32,727 bases of DNA from a virus. Both the position numbers and the translations under genes were made by a program. A model generated the notes under the pieces. That model searched no databases, was not told where the DNA came from, and was given only the letters and a program-made list of their open reading frames with translations. This document shows, piece after piece, positions 23,050 through 29,783 of the stretch (position 1 is its first letter; each line of letters begins with the position of its first letter). The DNA lies in IMG/VR virus record IMGVR_UViG_3300030108_002714, positions 1 through 32,727 of that record; one strand, 5' to 3'.

Positions 23050-24584
23050 TAAAAAGGTGGGTCCTCTGGTTCAAACGTAACTTCTGGAAGATCCACTTCT
23101 CCCCTGTTCATCTCTGGCACGAACCACACCCGGACCGACTTCCACCTGTCTTGGTTGTCCTTAAACCGATAAGTTTTGTCGGCCTCAATGCCATCGTTCA
23201 TTTCTTTGAGACGCTCTGTTATCTGACCACGGGTGTAGAACGTGAACCCACAACGTTTGAGATACTCTTGCAGCGCACTAAGCTTGAAGTATGTCAGGCC
23301 GTCCTCTGTCCATGGCTTACCCGTAAGCAACTCCTCTGCACTGTGGGCCGAAATACGTGACGTGCAGAAGGTCTCCACCAACTCCATGAACAAACCTTTA
23401 TAAGTTAGTTCGTCTGGAACTGAGATGCGTGTCGCGTCATTGAGCAAGGTATCTATCAGGTCACGCCAATCGCCATCCTTCATCTTAGCTGGCATCTTGT
23501 ACATCTGTTCCATGCAAGCACGTTGAAACTCTACCTGCATCTGTAACTGTTTGGTGGATAGTTCCAATCTTGCCCCGTCTACGTTGATAAACCAGACAGG
23601 GGGCTCTGACTCCACAACTGTCAGTCCCCCTACCACAGGGTGCGAATTGTGAAACCCTATGCCAAACTTACGACTGCGACACAGGGACTTGTTGCAATGA
23701 CTCTGCAACGGTTCTTGCTTGCACGTGAATGCATAATCCTTTTTCTCAAGCTGTTCCTGTATCGAAACAATCTCTCTGGCGGGTAGGGGTGGGTTGCAAT
23801 AGTCCCTGTTGTGCTTCTCAAGTAACTCTTTCCAATCGTTAGGCGAACACTTCCTGTAGTAGATGCCTATGTTCAAAAGTGTAGTATTACGCCCACCTTC
23901 TGGTATCCCGAACTCTGTCAGTTGCTGACAACAAGGGGGGCCATCTGGAAGCACACTGCTTTTAGAACCAAGCTGTATGGCCGCTAGATCCTTGCCTGAT
24001 ATGCAAAGCTTCTCTGCCAGCTTCAGAAAATTATCCAAAGACAAGCTGTCACCATCTTTGGTCAGGGCATACCGTGTTGTGTGTTTAGCGTTTTGATACG
24101 GTAGGTTTATAAAGTTTCCTATGTCTCCCCTGTCCGCTCGAACCTCTTCTTGCTTTGGGAAGATCTCGCAGTTGCCCCAGCCAAGAACAGATGCGAACTC
24201 TGCCAGCCTGTCCCGCACTTCTGCGGCTGCGATCTTCTCTGATAAAAACAAGAACAGATGAGCGCCACCCGACTTTGAGCGGCACATGACTAAAGGAAGT
24301 TTAAATCTCTTGACCTTCTCCAGCAAAGCCGGGAGGTCCAAGTTGTAGTCGTCAATGTCCAAGGCACCAAACGAACACTTGCTTTGTTCATCGATGGGTA
24401 TGGACCCAACGCCAAGCTTCCCGTTCAAGTGATCTTGAACAAGTTCCACGGTCAACGGTTCATGGACGATTTGATACTTAGCCTGTGTCTTGCCATGCCT
24501 AGCACGGTCCAAGACAGCAGTCTGTCCATGAGCCTTCCCGTAGCCTTCAAATAATTGAAGGAATCTTTCTGCTGCGTTCCCCAT
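23049..24584 (-). CDS. Archaeo-eukaryotic-type (AEP) DNA primase
   Basis: The start is taken at ATG 24584 (MGNAAERFLQLFEGYG); an upstream TTG (24614) lies within a hairpin. The AEP core shows GALDIDDYNL (metal-binding DxD), CRSKSGGAHLFLF (SxH-type) and CEIFPKQ. Then comes GNFINLPYQNAKHTTRYAL, which resembles primases of the TOTE/AEP class. A middle region has CKQEPLQSHCNKSLCRSRKF (Cys3His-like metal site), and the C-terminal half carries an ALQEYLKRCGFTFYTRG winged-helix-like region. Length is about 511 residues, without a Walker A, so this is a primase without a fused helicase. It would make primers or act as primase-polymerase for the family-A enzyme. Neighbours are the SSB-like gene and the helicase. 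Confidence 0.85.
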   Translation of the reverse strand: MGNAAERFLQLFEGYGKAHGQTAVLDRARHGKTQAKYQIVHEPLTVELVQDHLNGKLGVGSIPIDEQSKCSFGALDIDDYNLDLPALLEKVKRFKLPLVMCRSKSGGAHLFLFLSEKIAAAEVRDRLAEFASVLGWGNCEIFPKQEEVRADRGDIGNFINLPYQNAKHTTRYALTKDGDSLSLDNFLKLAEKLCISGKDLAAIQLGSKSSVLPDGPPCCQQLTEFGIPEGGRNTTLLNIGIYYRKCSPNDWKELLEKHNRDYCNPPLPAREIVSIQEQLEKKDYAFTCKQEPLQSHCNKSLCRSRKFGIGFHNSHPVVGGLTVVESEPPVWFINVDGARLELSTKQLQMQVEFQRACMEQMYKMPAKMKDGDWRDLIDTLLNDATRISVPDELTYKGLFMELVETFCTSRISAHSAEELLTGKPWTEDGLTYFKLSALQEYLKRCGFTFYTRGQITERLKEMNDGIEADKTYRFKDNQDRWKSVRVWFVPEMNRGEVDLPEVTFEPEDPPF

Positions 24585-24593
24585 CAAGAAAGA

Positions 24594-24621
24594 GGCCCCC
24601 TCGTGTGCAGACAAGGGGGCC
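24594..24621 (-). terminator. GC-rich hairpin between SSB-like and primase genes
   Basis: GGCCCCCT (24594-24601) and AGGGGGCC (24614-24621) form a perfect 8-bp stem with a 12-base loop. On the transcribed (minus) strand it lies just after the SSB-like stop and is followed by TCTTTCTTG. This could be a weak terminator or attenuator lowering primase expression relative to the SSB-like protein, or an mRNA 3' protecting hairpin. The T-run is short and interrupted. Confidence 0.45.
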
Positions 24622-24631
24622 GCAGTCCTTC

Positions 24632-25405
24632 CTAGAACGGCACTTCTTCAGAGGACTGATCTTCCACCATCATATCAGAGGGTGGGGGCGCAAGTTGCAC
24701 CAGACCATCCCTAATGTTGGTGTGAAGTTCCTTACACTCGCGGTAATCGTCCATACTAGAGACGGGTGCATTAAAGCCTATTGACCAAGAGTACCAACTG
24801 CCCTTGTCATTGCCGTCTTCGATGGACTTCAACTGGTAGGTGTTTGCAAAGGACGGAAGGGTGCTTCCGTTGTGCTTCTGCATAGCAATCAGCGTGATCC
24901 ATTTACGAGACACTTTTAACTGTGTCTTCTTCATGTCCACAATGGCACTTTCTAAAGTGCCGTCCTCATGCACGATCTTAACATAGTGCTGTGCCGTGCG
25001 GACTAGCTCATTGCCGTTGGGCAATACTTCCATGCCGGAATCCTTGTCGCGCACCGCCTGTTGCACCTCTGGACCGTTAGGGTTCAACTCTCCAACAAAC
25101 CCACCGCCAGCGGAACGTGGCACAAATTCCAAAAGCTTTTGAATAAAATGAACAGGCAGAACTGTCACACCCTTGTCTGCTTGCCACACCTTGTTCGTCA
25201 CGGTGTTAAAGATATCACCTTGTGACGCACCTTCGATAAAAGCTGGGTCAGACTTTTTGAGTTGTGGGCTCAATGCTTGTATCAAGCGTAGGAAGGGTAT
25301 CTGCATATCATCTGTAGATACATCCTCAAGTCCCATACCCGCATCTTCCTCAAATGCGGCGGCAAGTTCTGCGGGTAGTTTTCCGTTTCCGTTTTTTTTA
25401 GTCAT
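24632..25405 (-). CDS. Single-stranded DNA-binding-type protein with acidic EEVPF tail
   Basis: This 257-residue protein has a clear ribosome site (AAAGGAGC) upstream of its ATG. The core contains IPFLRLIQALSPQL, GVTVLPVHFIQKLLEFVP, TAQHYVKIVHEDG, SRKWITLIAMQK and SWYSWSIGFNAPVS, a strand-rich pattern that may be an OB fold. Its last residues, MMVEDQSSEEVPF, are acidic and end in a hydrophobic Pro-Phe, like the DDIPF tip of bacterial SSB used to recruit partners. It lies between helical and primase genes. The single-strand-binding role is inferred from the tail and neighbours. A phage recombination protein is the main alternative. Confidence 0.75.
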   Translation of the reverse strand: MTKKNGNGKLPAELAAAFEEDAGMGLEDVSTDDMQIPFLRLIQALSPQLKKSDPAFIEGASQGDIFNTVTNKVWQADKGVTVLPVHFIQKLLEFVPRSAGGGFVGELNPNGPEVQQAVRDKDSGMEVLPNGNELVRTAQHYVKIVHEDGTLESAIVDMKKTQLKVSRKWITLIAMQKHNGSTLPSFANTYQLKSIEDGNDKGSWYSWSIGFNAPVSSMDDYRECKELHTNIRDGLVQLAPPPSDMMVEDQSSEEVPF

Positions 25406-25407
25406 GT

Positions 25408-25977
25408 CTATGCTCCTTTAATCTTTGCTATTGTTCCAACGTGTGCATTAAAAATATCGAGATCTATTTCTTGGTTCGCTTCTACTCGTTCACGAATCAA
25501 CTTTTTAAGGGTCATGGGTTCCACCCACGTCTTTGAAGAGGTCTCATATCCCTTGTTCTCAAGATCAGCCGCCAAATCTTTTGCGACATTGTCTTGGGTT
25601 ACTCCAAACGACACACTCACATCGTTCTTTATGAAGTCACCCGCACCAATTTCACGCAGATGATTCAATGCCCAATTTTTCTCAAGGGGATCTTTTGGCA
25701 TCGTGCCAGACACAAATGTTTGTAACGATACCTTGTTGCCATCGACCTCAACCTTGTCCAATCCCATTTCGGCCATCTTGCCCGGAATAAGATCATGTAG
25801 GTATCGATCACGACTTTTCTTCAAAGACTTCACCGACTCCTCTGCCTTTGATATCGCTGACGTTACATCTGACAAGATCCGTATCATCTCACTCAATTCG
25901 GATCCCGCCTCAGTTGTCAACGCATCAAACTTGGAAGCATCGGCTTCGATTTCATCCCAAACTTCTTCTTTACTCAT
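25408..25977 (-). CDS. Coiled-coil DUF7173-like replication-module protein
   Basis: This protein of 189 residues starts at ATG 25977 in TGATG overlap with the gene upstream (an in-frame TTG at 25980 is an alternative). A helical N-terminal region (SELSEMIRILSDVTSAISKA, then VKSLKKSRDRYLHDLIPGKM) is followed by LDKVEVDGNKVSLQ and DPLEKNWALNHLREIGAGDF. The end reads EPMTLKKLIRERVEANQEI. The pattern 'helical start, MAEMGLDKV.VDG strand, WLREIGAGDFIK helix' matches phage DUF7173-like proteins of unknown function that accompany SSB or recombination genes. Assignment is from memory of the pattern. Confidence 0.7.
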   Translation of the reverse strand: MSKEEVWDEIEADASKFDALTTEAGSELSEMIRILSDVTSAISKAEESVKSLKKSRDRYLHDLIPGKMAEMGLDKVEVDGNKVSLQTFVSGTMPKDPLEKNWALNHLREIGAGDFIKNDVSVSFGVTQDNVAKDLAADLENKGYETSSKTWVEPMTLKKLIRERVEANQEIDLDIFNAHVGTIAKIKGA

Positions 25978-26324
25978 CAACGTATCTCCTCGTCAGGGTT
26001 TAAGTTCTCAATGCCACCGCCGCGCAAATTTACCCTCACGGGATAATAGGATCTCTCCATCTTGTCCCACTTGAGTAAGTTCACACGACCATGGTTAGCG
26101 GATGCAGCCAGTGCGAAAGCAATGCCGATAATCGCAGGGTCACCCATTGCCAATAGCCAATCGTCATCACCAAACTTCTGGAGCTTGCGTCGAAGCTGCG
26201 ACACAATGCGGCCAGGGTTTAGATGCACTTGATCAAAAGGTGAGGCGAGAGGCTCGAGGTCCCCATACTTCGTTGCCGATACGATATCGACACGGGGATT
26301 TTCTTGGGTGACATATACGCTCAT
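25977..26324 (-). CDS. Small conserved phage protein at the operon start
   Basis: This 115-residue protein is the first gene of the minus-strand replication run. It contains DQVHLNPGRIVSQLRRKLQK, DDWLLAMGDPAIIGIAFALA and GRVNLLKWDKMERSYYPVRV. I have seen this pattern in many marine phages without an assigned function. A helical domain is followed by a basic strand. There is no metal site or transmembrane segment. No strong Shine-Dalgarno sequence precedes the ATG. Being promoter-proximal in the replication operon suggests an early role such as replication initiation or regulation (inference). Confidence 0.75.
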   Translation of the reverse strand: MSVYVTQENPRVDIVSATKYGDLEPLASPFDQVHLNPGRIVSQLRRKLQKFGDDDWLLAMGDPAIIGIAFALAASANHGRVNLLKWDKMERSYYPVRVNLRGGGIENLNPDEEIR

Positions 26325-26406
26325 TCTGCTTTCTCACTTTCTACGTGACCGTCCTACCACACAAAAAAACATTTGCCAATGGTAAACTTTCTGTTATTTT
26401 CCACGA
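26325..26406. promoter_or_regulatory. Divergent intergenic region with a 15-bp palindrome
   Basis: Both the minus-strand replication operon and the plus-strand SNF2 operon start here. TTTGCCA-A-TGGTAAA (26372-26386) is an inverted repeat with one mismatched pair, well placed as an operator. On the plus strand TTGCCA (26373-26378) and TATTTT (26395-26400) are a weak -35/-10 pair with a 16-bp spacer. That promoter would give a nearly leaderless mRNA, so it is uncertain. Confidence 0.45.
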
Positions 26407-27855
26407 ATGATGGAAATGTCTTATGAATATAAAACGAAACCTTATAAACATCAGGATGACGTTTTAAAAACTTCGTGGCCGCAAACGAATTGGGCTTACC
26501 TCATGGAGATGGGTACGGGCAAGTCAAAAGTTTGTATCGACAACGCGGCCCTTCTATTTCAGACGGGTAAGATCGACACCTTTGTAGTGGTGGCGCCGAA
26601 AGGTGTGTATCGCAACTGGGCGAATCTTGAGATACCCGCACATATGCCTGACCGAATATCGCGGAAGGTTGTCACGTGGAAGGCCGGGGCCAACAAATCG
26701 GAACGTGCAGCGTTAGAAGACCTCCTAGACGCCTCAGATGATCTGAGAGTGCTGGTCATGAATGTAGAGGCTCTCTCGACGCCCAAAGGTAGGAAGTACC
26801 TCACGGCCCTTCTGAAGTCGTCACAGGCCCTACTCGCAGTAGACGAGTCCACCGCAATCAAGTCGCCCAAGGCGAGTCGAACCAAAGCACTTATTAAAGT
26901 GGGTGAGTTTGCAAAGTATCGACGCATCCTGACAGGATTCCCCGTCACGCAATCGCCCATGGACTTGTGGGCGCAGTGTAGGTTTCTGGATAAGACCTTG
27001 CTTGGAGAGTGCGGCGACAACTTCTTTCAGTTCCAATATCGCTATGCCGTGATGAAACGACAGCATGTAGGATCACATTCTTTCAATCGAGTTGTGGGAT
27101 ACCGCAATTTGGAACAGCTCAGTTCAACTTTAAAAGGTTTTTCTAGCCGAATCACAAAGGATGAGTGTCTGGATCTACCGTCAAAGATCTATACGCAACG
27201 CAACATCGTCCTGACCGACGATCAAAAGCGCATTTACACTGAACTTAAAGAGTTTGCCCTTGCACATATAGATGATCACGACTTCATGACCGCGAACAAT
27301 GTCATGACCCAGCTACTAAGAATGCAACAGGTTCTATCTGGTCATGTTAAATCTGATGGTGGTGAGTTTATTGAGATCAAAGATAATAGACTCAACGAAC
27401 TACTCGACTGTCTTGAAGAGATCGAAGGCAAGGCAATCATCTGGTCACGGTTCAGGTATGACGTAAAGCGTATTACTGAAGCACTGACCAAGGAACACGG
27501 ACCAGGGTCTACGGTATCTTACTTTGGCGATACCACAGACGATGAGCGTAGTGACGCGATTGAACGATTCCAAAACGGAGACGCACGATTCTTTGTGGGT
27601 AATCCACAGACGGGTGGATACGGTATCACGCTAACTGCGGCAACTAACGTTGTGTACTTCGCAAACAGCTTTGATCTAGCCGTGCGGATGCAGTCAGAAG
27701 ACAGAGCGCATCGAATCGGTCAGACAGACCACGTTACCTACATAGATTTTATTTCGGAAGGGACGATTGACGAACAGATCGTCAAGGCTCTTCGGAACAA
27801 AATGGATATCGCCAGCCTCGTGTTGGGCGAGGATCTTAAACAATGGCTTACATAG
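26407..27855 (+). CDS. SNF2-family DNA translocase/helicase
   Basis: This 482-residue superfamily 2 ATPase has Walker A in MEMGTGKS (33-40), VVVAPKGVYRNWANLEI (motif Ia), the DExx box as VDES (145-148), LTGFPVTQSP (motif III), WSRFRYD, FVGNPQTGGYGITLTAA (motif V) and QSEDRAHRIGQT (motif VI). The AHRIGQ signature is diagnostic of SNF2 proteins. It lacks accessory domains and is near the minimum length. There are three possible starts (26407, 26410 and 26416). Phage SNF2 proteins are usually grouped with replication or recombination genes and may remodel protein-DNA complexes. It is the first gene of the plus-strand early operon. Confidence 0.93.
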   Translation: MMEMSYEYKTKPYKHQDDVLKTSWPQTNWAYLMEMGTGKSKVCIDNAALLFQTGKIDTFVVVAPKGVYRNWANLEIPAHMPDRISRKVVTWKAGANKSERAALEDLLDASDDLRVLVMNVEALSTPKGRKYLTALLKSSQALLAVDESTAIKSPKASRTKALIKVGEFAKYRRILTGFPVTQSPMDLWAQCRFLDKTLLGECGDNFFQFQYRYAVMKRQHVGSHSFNRVVGYRNLEQLSSTLKGFSSRITKDECLDLPSKIYTQRNIVLTDDQKRIYTELKEFALAHIDDHDFMTANNVMTQLLRMQQVLSGHVKSDGGEFIEIKDNRLNELLDCLEEIEGKAIIWSRFRYDVKRITEALTKEHGPGSTVSYFGDTTDDERSDAIERFQNGDARFFVGNPQTGGYGITLTAATNVVYFANSFDLAVRMQSEDRAHRIGQTDHVTYIDFISEGTIDEQIVKALRNKMDIASLVLGEDLKQWLT

Positions 27856-27865
27856 GAGAAAGAAG

Positions 27866-28099
27866 ATGGAGTTTTTTATGAGTGCAGCGGTCTTGATGGG
27901 GAGCTTGTTTGTATCTGACAACAAAGAGTTCTTTGATCAAGCCATCAAGGAAATGAAACAAGGTGCTAAGTGGCACTACGTTGGGGTGCAATCTCTGGAC
28001 CCTACCGCCAAATCCATACCAGGTCAGATATGTGAGGTTGAAACAGGTAAGTGTGGGGAGCCCTACATTGTGTGGAAACTCAAGATGCCGGCAAAATGA
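27866..28099 (+). CDS. Small protein with N-terminal hydrophobic segment
   Basis: This 77-residue protein begins at ATG 27866, preceded by AGGAGAAAGAAG, which decides the start; the longer upstream reading runs into the SNF2 gene. Residues 2-16 (EFFMSAAVLMGSLFV) are hydrophobic enough for a signal or membrane anchor. The rest is polar with two cysteines in ICEVETGKCG and a YIVWKLKMPAK ending. It could be an exported or membrane-attached early protein. It ends in an ATGA overlap with the next gene. Function unknown. Confidence 0.65.
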   Translation: MEFFMSAAVLMGSLFVSDNKEFFDQAIKEMKQGAKWHYVGVQSLDPTAKSIPGQICEVETGKCGEPYIVWKLKMPAK

Positions 28100-28290
28100 A
28101 ACCTGACAAGTCTTACCAACTGGGTGCAGAACGTCTCGTCTCCATGTTTAGAGGCGAGATGATGACCTTGGGGTTCAACGACAGCGAGATTATTGAGGCT
28201 GTCATACTGCTATGTGACCCCGACTACTTAAATACTTTTAACGAAACCAGACAACAACTTAACCATCTAAAGGAGATAATAGATGCCTGA
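28096..28290 (+). CDS. Small helical phage protein
   Basis: This 64-residue protein starts at ATG 28096, overlapping the previous TGA as ATGA; an in-frame upstream ATG would lie within the preceding gene and is not used. The sequence MKPDKSYQLGAERLVSMFRG is followed by an amphipathic helix (SEIIEAVILLCDPDYLNTF) and a second helix (ETRQQLNHLKEIIDA). No known motif. It overlaps the next gene by 8 bases. Part of a run of very small early genes whose products often modulate host functions (inference). Confidence 0.6.
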   Translation: MKPDKSYQLGAERLVSMFRGEMMTLGFNDSEIIEAVILLCDPDYLNTFNETRQQLNHLKEIIDA

Positions 28291-28468
28291 TACCAAACGA
28301 TACAAAAGCGTTGCTGTGCCTATCCCGGCATGGGAAAAACTCATGATCCTTGCAGAGGAGAACCAGCGATCTCCCGCGCAGCAGATTGCTTTTTTAGTGG
28401 AAGTGGCTCAAAATGCGCCCACGGACGCTGAACTTCGGCTAACTTATGGTGGGAGTTCAAGCGCATGA
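28283..28468 (+). CDS. Ribbon-helix-helix-like small regulator
   Basis: This 61-residue protein overlaps both neighbours. It reads KRYKSVAVPIPAWEKLMILA followed by EENQRSPAQQIAFLVE. A short beta strand (SVAVPI) followed by two helices separated by a turn, with RSPAQQI in the second, is the usual ribbon-helix-helix layout of CopG/Arc-like repressors. These bind operators as dimers through the strand. The last 15 residues are polar. A target could be the divergent palindrome upstream, but nothing in the sequence shows that. Confidence 0.65.
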   Translation: MPDTKRYKSVAVPIPAWEKLMILAEENQRSPAQQIAFLVEVAQNAPTDAELRLTYGGSSSA

Positions 28469-28722
28469 AGGTTCTAGATGATTTGTACAAAGAAGTAAGG
28501 GAATTAGCTGATAAGAACACTGACGTAACTACGGAAATGAAATCAGTAGTTCTCTTTAGGGCCGCGTTTGAAGTAGGAGCAGCGGAAATGGGAATTGAAA
28601 AAACCATGTACATTGTCTCCAAGCTCATGACTACCACGTTGGGAATAATGGCAGGTGAACAAGGTTCTTCCTTTGAAGAAGTGTTAGAGGATCTGGACAC
28701 TTCTGACATGTCTGAACATTAA
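28465..28722 (+). CDS. Small acidic helical protein
   Basis: This 85-residue protein starts in a GCATGA overlap with the RHH-like gene. It is mostly helical: VLDDLYKEVRELADKNTD, VVLFRAAFEVGAAEMGIE, MYIVSKLMTTTLGIMAG, then an acidic end (SFEEVLEDLDTSDMSEH). No DNA-binding or enzymatic motif is visible. It may form a bundle with a partner. The C-terminus with repeated Asp and Glu hints at interaction with basic surfaces. The neighbours are two probable DNA-binding regulators. Function unknown. Confidence 0.6.
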   Translation: MKVLDDLYKEVRELADKNTDVTTEMKSVVLFRAAFEVGAAEMGIEKTMYIVSKLMTTTLGIMAGEQGSSFEEVLEDLDTSDMSEH

Positions 28723-28731
28723 TAGTATGAG

Positions 28732-28953
28732 ATGCTTGAGCAAAGAGAACACTGGTCCGTAATCTTATCAGACATAAGGCGGGAGTCTGGTCTTACACGG
28801 ACCCAACTCTCTGCCTTATCTGGTGTTGGCTCAAGCACTATAGAAAATTATGAACGCTGCAAGATCCTCGAGCCTTCTATTTACAAGATCGAAAGCCTAT
28901 TATGTGCTATGGGGTATGAGTTGGACGCGATCAAACGAGAAGACAAGTTATGA
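28732..28953 (+). CDS. HTH (XRE/Cro-type) regulator
   Basis: This 73-residue protein has the XRE layout. WSVILSDIRRESGLTRTQLS gives helix 1 and the start of helix 2, and ALSGVGSSTIENYERCKILE gives the turn and recognition helix, followed by SIYKIESLLCAMGYELDAI. The helix spacing and the TRTQLSALSGV...TIENYE pattern match lambda Cro/CI-like DNA-binding domains. It lacks a dimerisation domain, as small phage regulators often do. It lies 9 bp after the previous gene and is coupled by ATGA to the next. It may control the divergent or iteron promoters (inference). Confidence 0.8.
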   Translation: MLEQREHWSVILSDIRRESGLTRTQLSALSGVGSSTIENYERCKILEPSIYKIESLLCAMGYELDAIKREDKL

Positions 28954-29225
28954 AGTACGCTCTGGTAGTTATCATCCACTTGATGGATTTCCCCCACCCC
29001 ATGTCCCTTCAAGTGGGAACGGAGAGCGAGGGGCCTTTCTCATTTGACTCTGTAAGTGAATGCCAAGAACACGTTTCTGAAAACCTGATGTCCTTGCAAA
29101 TCTGGACCACCACCGTGGTGCCAAGAAACACCATTATAGAGAAGGCTCAATTCTTCTGTTTCCCACAGAAGGACATCATCCCTGACCCCGACGTTTCTTC
29201 AGAGACCCCCTCCACGGAGACTTAG
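28950..29225 (+). CDS. Small possibly exported cysteine-containing protein
   Basis: This 91-residue protein begins KYALVVIIHLMDFPHPMSLQ, hydrophobic enough for a weak signal segment. The middle FDSVSECQEHVSENLMSLQI and the later AQFFCFPQKD supply two cysteines that could pair outside the cytoplasm. The tail is Pro/Ser/Thr-rich and acidic (DPDVSSETPSTET). Similar 'F-S-x-x-E-C ... C' small proteins occur in marine phages. The stop lies within the overlap with the convergent basic gene. Function unknown; the start is fixed by an ATGA overlap with the HTH gene. Confidence 0.6.
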   Translation: MKYALVVIIHLMDFPHPMSLQVGTESEGPFSFDSVSECQEHVSENLMSLQIWTTTVVPRNTIIEKAQFFCFPQKDIIPDPDVSSETPSTET

Positions 29226-29316
29226 GACCCAGATTCTTTCGTATGTTCAACGGATACGGACGCCGCTTTCTCTTAGTGCGCGTTCTGTTCTCATAGGTGT
29301 TCGTCGCCTTTTTCAT
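29176..29316 (-). CDS. Very basic 46-residue protein
   Basis: A frame starts at ATG 29316 in an ATGA overlap with the SleB-like gene stop and runs to a TGA at 29176-29178. The product begins MKKATNTYENRTRTKRKRRP and goes on with PYPLNIRKNLG and SPWRGSLKKRR, so about a third of residues are Lys or Arg. The ATGA coupling supports it, and the small size is suited to a DNA- or RNA-binding peptide. It converges on and overlaps the 3' end of the plus-strand gene by 50 bases. It could still be a chance frame. Confidence 0.5.
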   Translation of the reverse strand: MKKATNTYENRTRTKRKRRPYPLNIRKNLGPKSPWRGSLKKRRGQG

Positions 29317-29783
29317 TGTCCGTCTTTCTTCGCATAGAATATGTGCTGACCAATCTTGGACTTCCGCTCAAGGACCATGGACCAATCAGGCTTGACCCAA
29401 TCTGCATGGTAGTGGGTGGCGTCCTCAAGTCCGGTTATCTTTATCTCCTTCATCAGAAGATTAAAAGCGATACCTTTGGCAATGCGCCATGACTCCTCGT
29501 CCGTTGGACGTTCAGGCCTACCATCACACCAATATGTAAACTGACACTGATACTTTATAGGATTGCCACGCCAGTAACGGCCCTGATGCACAACGCCACA
29601 CACCGTGTCTGGGTAGTCTGGATGGTCCACCCGGTTCTGGATGACCACGCCCACCGCTACCATGCCCACGATTCCCTGATCACGGGCCTCAAAATACAAC
29701 GCCTCTGCTAAACACTTCTGCTCGTTTGCACTCGCTGCACTCGCACAGATCGACAACAAGATTGCCCCCAATAAACTTCTCAT
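29313..29783 (-). CDS. SleB-type cell wall hydrolase with signal peptide
   Basis: The ATG at 29783 (ATGA overlap with the PP-loop gene) is chosen; a GTG at 29792 adds three residues. A signal peptide is visible: MRSLLGAILLSICASAASAN, likely cleaved after ASA. The mature part starts with CLAEALYFEARDQG, the SleB/Hydrolase_2 motif containing the catalytic Glu, then GMVAVGVVIQNRVDHP, CGVVHQG and WCDGRP. The family acts as lytic transglycosylase on peptidoglycan. With its export signal it could reach the periplasm without a holin, as Sec-exported phage endolysins do. Length (about 156) is normal for a single domain. Confidence 0.88.
   Translation of the reverse strand: MRSLLGAILLSICASAASANEQKCLAEALYFEARDQGIVGMVAVGVVIQNRVDHPDYPDTVCGVVHQGRYWRGNPIKYQCQFTYWCDGRPERPTDEESWRIAKGIAFNLLMKEIKITGLEDATHYHADWVKPDWSMVLERKSKIGQHIFYAKKDGQ

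Noticed and set aside
26407-27855. SNF2 protein as part of a restriction or defence system
   Set aside because: No nuclease, methylase or other defence partner lies next to it; it heads a phage early operon instead.
29226-29312. Possible bidirectional terminator between convergent modules
   Set aside because: No clear GC stem with T-tract was found, and the stretch is covered by the small basic frame.
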